From assembly GCA_027080245.1 (NCBI GenBank), contig JALWSN010000200.1, positions 1 through 6,991 on the forward strand: a DNA stretch of 6,991 nt, read 5' to 3'. A program made the translations under genes and the position numbers. Positions 1-5,664 of this stretch are shown piece after piece (positions within the stretch are counted from its first letter, which is position 1; each line of letters begins with the position of its first letter). Below the pieces are notes generated by a model. That model ran no database searches, had not been told where the DNA came from, and worked only from the letters and a program-made list of their open reading frames with translations. The DNA is from Ignavibacteriales bacterium (lineage in GTDB: Bacteria > Bacteroidota > Ignavibacteria > Ignavibacteriales > Melioribacteraceae).

Positions 1-1095
1 GCCCAAAGGACCCAGCGAAACCATAAAATTTTTCGCGGCAATTCCAGCCGCCCTGAATGCCGTTCCCAAGCCTGTAATTGCGGGAATCTCGGCGGTGGCG
101 GCGACGCCGGTAGACGCAAGAGAGGGACCTAATCGAATTAATTCCGTAATTGTTTTCCCAATCCCCGTAACCCGCAACATCACAAAAGCGGCGGTAAGCA
201 TTCCCAAGGCTCCGGCGCCGCCGCTAATAAATCCAGGCATTGCGTTTAAAGTATTTGCTAAACCAATTAAATGGTCAATTAATGGGTTTAACCCTCCCAG
301 AACCGCCTCTCCACTTTTTAGCCTTAGCATATCAAGATTATCTGCTAAAGTAGAAATTCTCCCTGCTGCGGTCTCGCTCTGTTTCTCAAGCATTTTATAG
401 AACCGGCCACCCTCGTTCGTAACGCTTTCAAAAGCATCTCGCACCTGCTCAAAACTAATTGCGCCTCGCGACATTTCCTCTTTTAATTGCGCCATTGATT
501 TTCCGGTTTTCGCTGAGATTTCCATTAACGGATTAAAGCCGGCGTTTACCATTTGTAAAAGGTCTTGCCCCATTAGCTTACCTTGACTCATAACTTGAGC
601 GAAGACAAGCGTCAAAGCGTCTAATTTTTGAGCGTTCCCTCCAGAAACATCGCCCAGCATTTTTAAAGTTGGAATAATTTCCTTTGCGCTCATTCCGAAA
701 TTAAGCAATAATTTGGCGTTTTCCCTCAATGAAGGGAATTTAAAAGGTGTTTTCGCGCTAAAATTCCTTAAATCATTAAGTAATTTTTTTGCTTCTTCCG
801 CATTTCCAATCATAGTCTCAAAAGCGATGCGCGCTTGCTCGTCGTCCATCGCAAGTTTTATTTGCTTAACAAAAATTCCTATAAGCATTGTGGCTGATTC
901 CCGCAAGCCTTGAATTGAATTCCTCGCTATATGCAAGGATTCGTTAAGGCTATCGGCAAAATTGCGACTTTGAATTTCCGATTTTTTGAAAGATTCGGTT
1001 AACTTCCGAATATCTTTATCCGTCACTTCAAGCGTTGCCTCGGCTTGCTTGCCATCTATCGTTAATTTTAATTTTATTTCGTTTACGCTTGACAT
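1..1095 (-). CDS. Tape measure protein, N-terminal part (cut by window edge)
   Basis: Tape measure proteins set tail length and form the scaffold round which the tail tube assembles. The gene reads leftward from ATG at 1095 and stays open for 365 codons to the window edge; the C-terminal part is missing. Residues 1-60 are charged and helical. Residues about 75-265 match the conserved tape measure domain; its clearest stretch is around residues 166-190 (FAQVMSQGKLMGQDLLQMVN, then AGFNPL), followed by a typical R-G-x-I-x-x-E-x-V segment near 210-218. Residues about 285-310 are Gly/Ala-rich and hydrophobic, as in the membrane-active part of these proteins. The ribosome site is weak: only AAAGA directly before the ATG. 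The gene lies just downstream of the tail assembly chaperone gene, the usual tailed-phage order. The identification is firm; total length is unknown. Confidence 0.93.
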   Translation of the reverse strand, partial: MSSVNEIKLKLTIDGKQAEATLEVTDKDIRKLTESFKKSEIQSRNFADSLNESLHIARNSIQGLRESATMLIGIFVKQIKLAMDDEQARIAFETMIGNAEEAKKLLNDLRNFSAKTPFKFPSLRENAKLLLNFGMSAKEIIPTLKMLGDVSGGNAQKLDALTLVFAQVMSQGKLMGQDLLQMVNAGFNPLMEISAKTGKSMAQLKEEMSRGAISFEQVRDAFESVTNEGGRFYKMLEKQSETAAGRISTLADNLDMLRLKSGEAVLGGLNPLIDHLIGLANTLNAMPGFISGGAGALGMLTAAFVMLRVTGIGKTITELIRLGPSLASTGVAATAEIPAITGLGTAFRAAGIAAKNFMVSLGPLG

Positions 1096-1117
1096 TCTTT
1101 GTAAAATTTATTATTAA
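1089..1117 (+). promoter_or_regulatory. Possible sigma70 promoter for the small plus-strand ORF
   Basis: A perfect TTGACA (1089-1094) is followed after 17 bp by TATTAA (1112-1117), a 4 of 6 match to the -10 consensus. A start about 7 bp downstream falls at about 1124, the first base of the small ORF, which has no Shine-Dalgarno site. The transcript could therefore be leaderless. The -35 hexamer overlaps the tape measure start codon on the other strand, so the match may be chance in AT-rich DNA. Confidence 0.35.
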
Positions 1118-1123
1118 TTAAAT

Positions 1124-1237
1124 ATGAAAACATTATTTTTAATAGCGGTAGCGATCATAGCTTATTTAATTTCAAGGCTCTTTCCTCATCCTTCCCCTCT
1201 TGATTATTGGAAAAGGAAAAAACTTACTAAGGATTAA
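1124..1237 (+). CDS. Small single-pass membrane peptide (37 aa), function unknown
   Basis: This short ORF runs from ATG 1124 to TAA 1237 on the strand opposite its neighbours. Residues 3-17 are strongly hydrophobic (TLFLIAVAIIAYLIS), followed by a proline-rich stretch (PHPSP), then DYWKRKKLTKD, which is rich in basic residues. That layout is typical of a one-pass peptide with a positive cytoplasmic tail. No Shine-Dalgarno site precedes it, but a promoter-like pair at 1089-1117 would place transcription at or near the ATG. It overlaps the chaperone's -1 frame tail to tail by 11 bases (1227-1237). It fits in the only gap of the leftward block. It could be a small lysis or immunity-type membrane peptide, or a chance ORF; I do not recognise a family. 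Confidence 0.4.
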   Translation: MKTLFLIAVAIIAYLISRLFPHPSPLDYWKRKKLTKD

Positions 1238-1499
1238 ATTCTTTTTGCAATTTAATTCCCATTGTTACGCTTAAAGCTATATCTCTCATCCATTCGCAAG
1301 AACATTTGTTTTTATTAATATAATCAAATGTTTCAAAATTCCCGCCTACCGCTACAAACCTGTAAAATCTTTCCCTTTCTTGACCGCCGAGATAATCTCC
1401 GGCATTGAAGTTAGAATTTTCTTCGCCTGCTCTATTTCGAAAGCAAGGGTTTCGTTGTTGTATTCTAATTGCCTCAAATAAGCATTCTTTTTGTATCTT
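1227..1499 (-). CDS. -1 frame extension of the tail assembly chaperone (G-T type fusion)
   Basis: The -1 frame relative to the chaperone is open for 107 codons (1550 to 1230), ending at TAG 1229-1227, and continues 41 codons past the chaperone's own stop. It has no ATG, GTG or TTG start that would give a sizeable protein, so it would be expressed only by frameshifting. The span given starts at the first -1 codon after the candidate slip site U UUU UUA (1505-1499); a slip nearer the chaperone stop is equally possible. The segment beyond the stop looks protein-like (RFVAVGGNFETFDYINKNK, then CSCEWMRDIALS). In lambda and many other long-tailed phages the gene before the tape measure makes a short and a frameshifted long form, both needed for tail assembly. 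The fusion would be about 182 residues whichever point is used. Confidence 0.6.
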   Translation of the reverse strand, partial: KIQKECLFEAIRIQQRNPCFRNRAGEENSNFNAGDYLGGQERERFYRFVAVGGNFETFDYINKNKCSCEWMRDIALSVTMGIKLQKEFNP

Positions 1500-1774
1500 A
1501 AAAAAAAAGCGTAAATCATTAATATTAAATCGTAATCCTGTTTGCGTAAATCAATCTGATGAAGCTCGGGGTTAAACGGGCGGCCTTTCTTATCTATAAG
1601 CAGCATCCCTAAATCTCTTTCCACATCGGATAAGTTGATTTCAATCTCATTATCTCCTTCAGGAAATCTTTCCCTTAAATATTCGTCAATTTCAAAATTA
1701 AAAGGGGCGGTTAAAAATCTTATCGCCCTGCCATTTTTATTCTTGAATACAAATTCTTTTTGCTTATGTATCAT
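1352..1774 (-). CDS. Tail assembly chaperone, short form (gpG-like)
   Basis: This 140-residue protein is assigned by position: it sits directly upstream of the tape measure gene, after the tail tube-like genes, and carries an out-of-frame extension, as tail assembly chaperone genes do. Chaperones of this kind bind the tape measure protein and keep it soluble until the tube polymerises. The N-terminus is beta-like, residues 75-100 hydrophobic and helical, and residues 100-135 a charged helix. An ATG at 1798 would have only AAGG touching it. ATG 1774 has GGAGG (1787-1783) with 8-base spacing, so I take 1774 as the start; the longer form would be 148 residues. The sequence alone does not prove the family; gene order and the extension carry the call. 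Confidence 0.7.
   Translation of the reverse strand: MIHKQKEFVFKNKNGRAIRFLTAPFNFEIDEYLRERFPEGDNEIEINLSDVERDLGMLLIDKKGRPFNPELHQIDLRKQDYDLILMIYAFFLRYKKNAYLRQLEYNNETLAFEIEQAKKILTSMPEIISAVKKGKDFTGL
1499..1505 (-). other. Candidate slippery heptamer U UUU UUA
   Basis: Nine T residues in a row on the coding strand (1508-1500) followed by A give T TTT TTA in exact register with the chaperone frame (Phe-91, Leu-92 of the 1774 start). Both tRNAs could re-pair after a -1 slip, and the -1 frame beyond is open to 1227. A T9 run can also cause RNA polymerase slippage, which would give the same fusion. Against it, the zero frame continues as plausible protein for another 48 codons, further than is usual after a slip site. 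Confidence 0.4.
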
Positions 1775-1782
1775 ATGACTTT

Positions 1783-1787
1783 CCTCC
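1783..1787 (-). promoter_or_regulatory. Ribosome binding site deciding the chaperone start
   Basis: GGAGG on the minus strand lies 8 bases before ATG 1774. It is inside the reading frame of the longer alternative that starts at 1798, which makes the shorter start more likely. Confidence 0.7.
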
Positions 1788-1801
1788 GTATCTGCCATCC
1801 T

Positions 1802-2371
1802 TTAAATATTTTCCCTCGGCATAATATCGCCGTTTGAATCAAGCTCGTAAAGGTCGTCGAAATCAACCTGTTCTTTAGGCATTAAATTACCATCAATGTC
1901 AATATCAAACAAACCGTTCCGGAGCGAAGTATAACCTATAAATTCAATAGTCCCGTTAACTTCTTTGGCTTTAATATATTCTCCGTCCTGGAAATCGCTT
2001 AGTTTTACCGGTATGTATTTTTCCGGATCCACTGGCGTTTGGTCGTAAGGCGTCCGCGCGTCAAATTTAATATTGAGATTGCCTCTTATTAAAACAGTTT
2101 CTTCCGCCTGCGAGTCAATTAAGGTTACGTCATACACAAGAACATTATAAATTATGTTTTGCGTATCTTCCGTTGCAATTTGGGCCGTTATTGTGGTTTT
2201 ATTTGCGGATGAGTCGTATTGCGAAGCGCATAATATATCAATTATCCTGTCTCCGGTGAGGGAATAATCTCTCTTAGCCGTAAAAAAAATATTGCCGTCG
2301 CCGAGTTGCCCGTCAATTTCCCAGCTAAGCGTTGTTTTTTCTCCGCGAATTATCGACTTAGTAATGAACAT
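1802..2371 (-). CDS. Phage structural protein with C-terminal pair of EF-hand-like loops
   Basis: This 189-residue protein has AGGAG 5 bases before its ATG; the upstream gene's TAG stop supplies the first two bases of AGGAG, so the two are probably coupled. Residues 1-105 alternate polar and hydrophobic residues like a beta-sandwich, resembling N-terminal domains of baseplate or tail-fibre adaptor proteins, though I cannot name the family. Residues 115-148 contain a short beta-rich segment (IPVKLSDFQDGEYIKAKEVN). The end carries two related 14-residue units, 154-167 (LFDIDIDGNLMPKE) and 174-187 (LYELDSNGDIMPRE). The first has Asp at loop positions 1, 3 and 5, Gly at 6, Leu at 8 and Glu at 12, the EF-hand pattern; the second has Glu at 1, Asp at 3, Asn at 5, Gly at 6, Asp at 7, Ile at 8 and Glu at 12. 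It lies among tail genes, so it is probably a virion component. Confidence 0.55.
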   Translation of the reverse strand: MFITKSIIRGEKTTLSWEIDGQLGDGNIFFTAKRDYSLTGDRIIDILCASQYDSSANKTTITAQIATEDTQNIIYNVLVYDVTLIDSQAEETVLIRGNLNIKFDARTPYDQTPVDPEKYIPVKLSDFQDGEYIKAKEVNGTIEFIGYTSLRNGLFDIDIDGNLMPKEQVDFDDLYELDSNGDIMPRENI

Positions 2372-2379
2372 TCTTTCTC

Positions 2380-2823
2380 CTAAATTATATTCGCAACGTC
2401 AATATTTGCCGGGGTTTCCGTCGATTTGAAGATGCTGTAAAATTCGTCCGCGTCAAGGTATCTGTCGAAGGATACTTTTATTTTGCTCGGCTTGCCGTTC
2501 ATGTCAAGCTCAATATCGAGCTTAAGCATCACCGAAGGGATTTCAATATCGCCGCCCACGCCTGTAAATTTCAATGTGTCGCTGCCTCTGCTCCGCGCTT
2601 CGTCGGCAAGCGAGGCAAGCATGACGTTGTCCGAAGCCATAACGTTAAATTCGGCGCTAAGCTCAACGCCGCCAATAACCGTCCTGCCGTAGGAATCTTT
2701 CCCAAGTTCGAGATGCTTAGCTTTTAGCTTGACCTCGTTAACTAACCCAAAATCTAATGGATTATTAACGCCGAACGTTACCTTTTGGAACCTGAGCTTA
2801 AAATTAGTTATGTTCTGTGCCAT
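2380..2823 (-). CDS. Putative tail tube-like structural protein
   Basis: This 147-residue protein has AGAGG 5 bases before its ATG and starts 9 bases after the stop of the gene upstream. It is beta-rich, with alternating strands throughout and one short helical stretch near residues 65-78 (NVMLASLADEARSRG). The segment around residues 95-120 (IPSVMLKLDIELDMNGKPSK) resembles the strand-turn-strand of tail tube folds, where subunits stack in hexameric rings round the tape measure protein. Position two genes before the chaperone fits the major tail tube gene. The sequence shows no decisive motif, so a minor tail or tail completion protein is possible. Confidence 0.5.
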   Translation of the reverse strand: MAQNITNFKLRFQKVTFGVNNPLDFGLVNEVKLKAKHLELGKDSYGRTVIGGVELSAEFNVMASDNVMLASLADEARSRGSDTLKFTGVGGDIEIPSVMLKLDIELDMNGKPSKIKVSFDRYLDADEFYSIFKSTETPANIDVANII

Positions 2824-2832
2824 TTTTGCCTC

Positions 2833-3351
2833 TTATGCTAAGGTGAATCCAAATTCTTTTTTGAGCGGGCTCCCGTTCGGAGCCACAATTTCCATTTTAA
2901 GCGTAATTGGGATTACTTGTAGAGTCCCAAGTTTAACGTCCTCGGTAATTTCCAAAGTATCGGCTTTAAAAACAATCACTTTGGACGTAGTGGGGATTAT
3001 TACCGTAGCGTCGCTTAAATCCGCCGCGCCTTCCGGAATAATAATTTCCTTTGGAGCGAGGACGATTGATTTAATCTGTCCGTCTAAATCTGCAAGCTGC
3101 GCTGCGGTTAAATCGGACGCTATTTTCATCTCAATTGTAAGCTTTCGACTGTAGATTACATTAACGCCCGTGGAACTTCTCCCAACTTGGTCCGGTTCAA
3201 TTTTATATGCGGAATCGGAGGTTAAAGTCCCGATTGTTTTAATGTCGGCTAAATTCGCAGTCCCAATTGTGTCGCCGGCGCCCGGGTCATTGTTTTCAAA
3301 AAAATCGGGCGGCATGTAAAGCACATTATAATTTTTGAATGAGAAAGACAT
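2833..3351 (-). CDS. Putative virion protein, beta-rich, tail tube or tail completion type
   Basis: This 172-residue protein has a strong AAGGAG 7 bases before its ATG. It begins with an aromatic, proline-containing stretch (residues 1-25), followed by beta-like segments, a helix near 78-92 (DLTAAQLADLDGQIKSIV) and a strand-rich C-terminus ending at residue 172. No signal peptide or membrane segment is visible. It is the first tail-type gene after the lysis cassette and pairs with a second small beta-rich gene immediately downstream; the two may be diverged copies of one fold or act together in the tail tube. I do not recognise a named family, so the role rests on gene order. Confidence 0.45.
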   Translation of the reverse strand: MSFSFKNYNVLYMPPDFFENNDPGAGDTIGTANLADIKTIGTLTSDSAYKIEPDQVGRSSTGVNVIYSRKLTIEMKIASDLTAAQLADLDGQIKSIVLAPKEIIIPEGAADLSDATVIIPTTSKVIVFKADTLEITEDVKLGTLQVIPITLKMEIVAPNGSPLKKEFGFTLA

Positions 3352-3373
3352 ATTAAATCTCCTTTTTTATTCT

Positions 3374-3790
3374 TTAATTTTTATTTTCTATTTTTTCTTT
3401 CGTTCTTCCAAAGGCATATACGCCAGCCACGCCTCCCCATGCAAGCCAAAATTCGCTTGGCAAATTAATGACCGGGATATGCATCCCATTAAAATAGCTC
3501 ATCCAGGGCAATAGGACGTTATTAATCAACAGAATTAAGAGTCCCGCATAAAGAACGGTGGGTCTGGCGCGCTTAGTGTATTTGTCGTCCTGCTTTAATT
3601 CGGCTACCATTATTTCTTTTTTGCTTTCAGCCACTTCCGTTTCATAGTCGAGCAATTTTGCTTTGTACGCGTTCTCAATCTCCTGAAGTTTATTTTTTAA
3701 TTGCAATTTTTCTTGGTCGGAAGTAGTAAGATTGTCAATAAGTTCCGCAACCGGTTTTATAATATCGCTTGCGAAATCAAGAAGCCCCAT
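3374..3790 (-). CDS. Holin, GTA 3-TM type
   Basis: Holins open the inner membrane at the end of infection so that a cytoplasmic endolysin reaches the cell wall. The 138-residue protein has a short amphipathic N-terminal helix (GLLDFASDIIKPVAELID), a long charged coiled coil (about 24-70), the motif KRARPTVLY (residues 73-81) entering a first hydrophobic segment (about 78-97) and a second one (about 112-128), then a basic tail. That layout is characteristic of the holin family of gene transfer agents and many prophages. An in-frame ATG at 3832 would add 14 residues, but ATG 3790 has GGAGG (3801-3797) 6 bases upstream and gives the expected MGLLDF start. The start overlaps the endolysin end by 14 bases, so translation is probably coupled. 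Confidence 0.82.
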   Translation of the reverse strand: MGLLDFASDIIKPVAELIDNLTTSDQEKLQLKNKLQEIENAYKAKLLDYETEVAESKKEIMVAELKQDDKYTKRARPTVLYAGLLILLINNVLLPWMSYFNGMHIPVINLPSEFWLAWGGVAGVYAFGRTKEKIENKN

Positions 3791-4358
3791 TATCCACCTC
3801 CACCCGCTTGAACCAACCAATGTATTTTTCATAAACGGGGTTTTTAATCATAAGTTCAAGATAAAAAGCTCCTTGGAAAATGTTCAAAACATTAAAAACC
3901 GTTTGTTTATCATGCCTTTTAATGCATTTTGCAAACGCTTCTTTCGTCTTTTTGCCTAAAACGCCGTCCACTCTTATATCGGGATAATATTTCTGATTAT
4001 TATTAAGAATATTTGCCGTATTCTGCATGAAACGAACCGCGCGCTTAATCCCGCAGTTAACCGCCTCTTCGAACAATTCCAAGGCGATAATATCCGGATA
4101 ATTGTCAAGCTCAAGAACATCCCAAAATTTATCCTTATAAAAACTTTTTACGGCTGCGTTCAACTCTTTATTGGATTTTAGACTTTCGGGGAATTTTTTT
4201 TCATTCTTTAATTGGTCGATAATCCCCCAACCTTCCCAATCCGGATGATAATTCCTGGCTATGCCTTCGTATGTCTCCCCTCCTTTATCGTCTTTATCGA
4301 ATACGTAACCGGCTTCCAATTTTTTTATTTTATTAAAAGCCTTTTCGAATTTATTCAT
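3777..4358 (-). CDS. Endolysin, GH108 N-acetylmuramidase with peptidoglycan-binding domain
   Basis: This 193-residue enzyme cuts the glycan strand of peptidoglycan during lysis. Residues 10-35 carry the GH108 signature: the ExGY motif with its catalytic Glu-15 (KLEAGY) and the downstream GGETYEGIAR. Residues about 107-180 match the C-terminal peptidoglycan-binding domain of the same family, with a V-D-G-V-L-G-x-x-T repeat at 130-138 and the closing GWFKRV at 181-186. Length is normal for the family. There is no signal peptide, so release depends on the holin encoded next. An ATG at 4370 would add four residues, but ATG 4358 has GGAG 6 bases upstream and shares an ATGA overlap with the previous gene's stop, a standard coupling arrangement. 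Confidence 0.9.
   Translation of the reverse strand: MNKFEKAFNKIKKLEAGYVFDKDDKGGETYEGIARNYHPDWEGWGIIDQLKNEKKFPESLKSNKELNAAVKSFYKDKFWDVLELDNYPDIIALELFEEAVNCGIKRAVRFMQNTANILNNNQKYYPDIRVDGVLGKKTKEAFAKCIKRHDKQTVFNVLNIFQGAFYLELMIKNPVYEKYIGWFKRVEVDNGAS
3797..3801 (-). promoter_or_regulatory. Holin ribosome binding site inside the endolysin gene
   Basis: GGAGG lies 6 bases before ATG 3790 and is read by the endolysin frame as part of its closing Arg-Val-Glu-Val codons. It fixes the holin start at 3790 rather than 3832. Confidence 0.8.
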
Positions 4359-4651
4359 TTCATGCTCCATTTATCTTTATAAATATCCAGAATAGTAGAG
4401 TTTAGTTCGTCTATCTTTTTTTCAATCCTCGCCATTTTATCGTTTAGGGATTTAATCCTTTCGTTCAGCACTTCCATTCTTTGTAATCTTTCTCTATTCT
4501 GAATTGTAGTCTCGTGGTTTTGCCTTGCTATTTTGCCAATTTCGTTCATTCTTTCGTTTTTAGCTCCCATTACATAAATAAAGCCGGCTAACTGAAGCGC
4601 CACCAATAAAATTAAATGCCAAATTTTCACTTTGTCAGCTAATTTATCCAT
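4355..4651 (-). CDS. Membrane-anchored coiled-coil protein of the lysis cassette (spanin-like)
   Basis: This 98-residue protein has one hydrophobic segment at residues about 10-28 (IWHLILLVALQLAGFIYVMG) followed by a highly charged helix to the C-terminus that looks like a continuous coiled coil. That layout matches inner-membrane spanins (Rz type), which join with an outer-membrane partner to disrupt the envelope in the last step of lysis, and also fits accessory holin-type proteins. It is the first gene of a three-gene lysis unit and overlaps the endolysin start by four bases (ATGA). GAGG sits 5 bases before its ATG. No lipoprotein-type outer spanin is obvious within or beside it, so the spanin label is inferred from topology and neighbours. 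Confidence 0.55.
   Translation of the reverse strand: MDKLADKVKIWHLILLVALQLAGFIYVMGAKNERMNEIGKIARQNHETTIQNRERLQRMEVLNERIKSLNDKMARIEKKIDELNSTILDIYKDKWSMK
4365..4368 (-). promoter_or_regulatory. Endolysin ribosome binding site deciding the start
   Basis: GGAG, 6 bases before ATG 4358, lies inside the upstream gene's last codons. With the ATGA stop-start overlap at 4358-4355 it favours this start over ATG 4370. Confidence 0.7.
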
Positions 4652-4675
4652 ATCATCCTCGCCCGGAATATTAGA

Positions 4676-4696
4676 AGGGCGGGGCGAACCCGCCCT
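4676..4696 (-). terminator. GC-rich hairpin after the capsid gene, likely partial terminator or mRNA-stabilising element
   Basis: A perfect 8-bp stem, AGGGCGGG pairing with CCCGCCCT, has a 5-base loop that reads TTCGC in the leftward direction. It lies 18 bases after the capsid stop codon and 24 bases before the next gene. The tract after it (T-CTAATATT) is only moderately T-rich, so leaky termination or 3'-end protection of the capsid message is more likely than a full stop. The structure is very GC-rich against the surrounding DNA. Confidence 0.6.
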
Positions 4697-4714
4697 ATTT
4701 TAACGGAGGCCGCA

Positions 4715-5635
4715 TTATCCAAGACGAATTCCTTCCAACCTTGCGATAGCTTTATCGTTAAGCAGAACGGAATCCAAGTCGAAATCAACCGAGTAAGTGT
4801 AATGAACCCCAACCAAGCCAAGATCCTTTACTTCTACGCCTACATTGGTTGCAAAGCTTAAGTCTTCTTTTTCCCCGCTCCGGAAAGCGTAAACAGAAGT
4901 GCAATCCGTGCTCGTTCCTACTGTTTCGGTAAAGGGTAATATTTTATTGCCGCTTTTGTCAAATCCGGATGTCAGGATTGGAATGCCATTGTAAAAAGCA
5001 ACTTGCTGGCCAAATTCATTTAATTGGAAACTAACTTGGTCGCGCGCGATTGTAGTTAGGCGGCTTAATAAAGTTCCGTCCATACAAATAGCTTGAGCGC
5101 CCCCATCTACGGATTGGATTAAGGCGTCTATAAGCTCCAAAAATTGCTGTTGAGATGTTTTTGCTGTGGTTGAATTGCCAAGTTGCACCGCAAGCCCATT
5201 TGTAGCGGCGGTGATTTTTTGAGAAGAGGGGACCATCTTTTTCAATCCGTCAAATTGCGCAGGACTTGCGGAGCTATCGCCATTAAAAAAGTAATTTTGG
5301 AATTGCTTGCCAAGTGAATATGCAAAAGAAAGCAAATCCGAAGCTCTCACACTCGCTATATCGCTGCCGCGACGCTCATGCGCCCTGTCGGTTTGAACTT
5401 TATCTCCAAAGATTTTAAGGGTGGGATTGGCAAATTGGGGGTCGACCTGATTGTCGGCGTAATCGTTATTTACGCTACGGAATTTACCTCCACTTGCATT
5501 CGAAACTTTCCTCGTATAATCCGCATTGCCCACCATCCTATAAAATTCAACCTCACGAAGCACGTTAGATTTTTCTAACATTGCATTTACAACGGTTTTG
5601 GTAATTACATCCCCGCTAAATTCGGTTATTTTCAT
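4715..5635 (-). CDS. Major capsid protein, HK97 fold
   Basis: This 306-residue protein is the main shell subunit. Features typical of HK97-fold capsid proteins are visible: an N-terminal helix (1-30), an extended E-loop-like region (about 40-90), a spine-helix region with aromatic residues about 98-118 (DLLSFAYSLGKQFQNYFFNG), the sequence FDGLKKMVP at 128-136, a helix LELIDALIQSV (166-176), then CMDGTLLSRLTTIAR (184-198) and the classic EFGQQVAFYNGIPIL (207-221). The C-terminal segment (about 265-300) is beta-rich and ends in an aliphatic helix. Length fits the family. GAGG lies 7 bases before the ATG. It follows a scaffold gene by 29 bases and precedes a strong hairpin. The assignment is firm at fold level. 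Confidence 0.88.
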   Translation of the reverse strand: MKITEFSGDVITKTVVNAMLEKSNVLREVEFYRMVGNADYTRKVSNASGGKFRSVNNDYADNQVDPQFANPTLKIFGDKVQTDRAHERRGSDIASVRASDLLSFAYSLGKQFQNYFFNGDSSASPAQFDGLKKMVPSSQKITAATNGLAVQLGNSTTAKTSQQQFLELIDALIQSVDGGAQAICMDGTLLSRLTTIARDQVSFQLNEFGQQVAFYNGIPILTSGFDKSGNKILPFTETVGTSTDCTSVYAFRSGEKEDLSFATNVGVEVKDLGLVGVHYTYSVDFDLDSVLLNDKAIARLEGIRLG

Positions 5636-5664
5636 TTTAATACCTCGCTTTATTAATGAAAAGT

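Noticed and set aside
95..400. 101-codon plus-strand ORF
   Set aside because: It lies entirely opposite the tape measure gene, whose domain match is strong, and has no ribosome site.
1369..1375. GGGAAAG, identical to the lambda G/G-T slippery heptamer, close to the chaperone stop
   Set aside because: It is read here as GGG AAA G, not G GGA AAG, so it is in the wrong register for a tandem -1 slip from the chaperone frame.
2729..3154. 141-codon plus-strand ORF
   Set aside because: It is antisense to two convincing minus-strand genes with strong ribosome sites; its protein is low-complexity Ser/Ile/Leu-rich and no ribosome site precedes it.
4639..4821. 60-codon minus-strand ORF across the capsid end and hairpin
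   Set aside because: It overlaps the capsid gene out of frame, reads through the hairpin and has no ribosome site or recognisable features.
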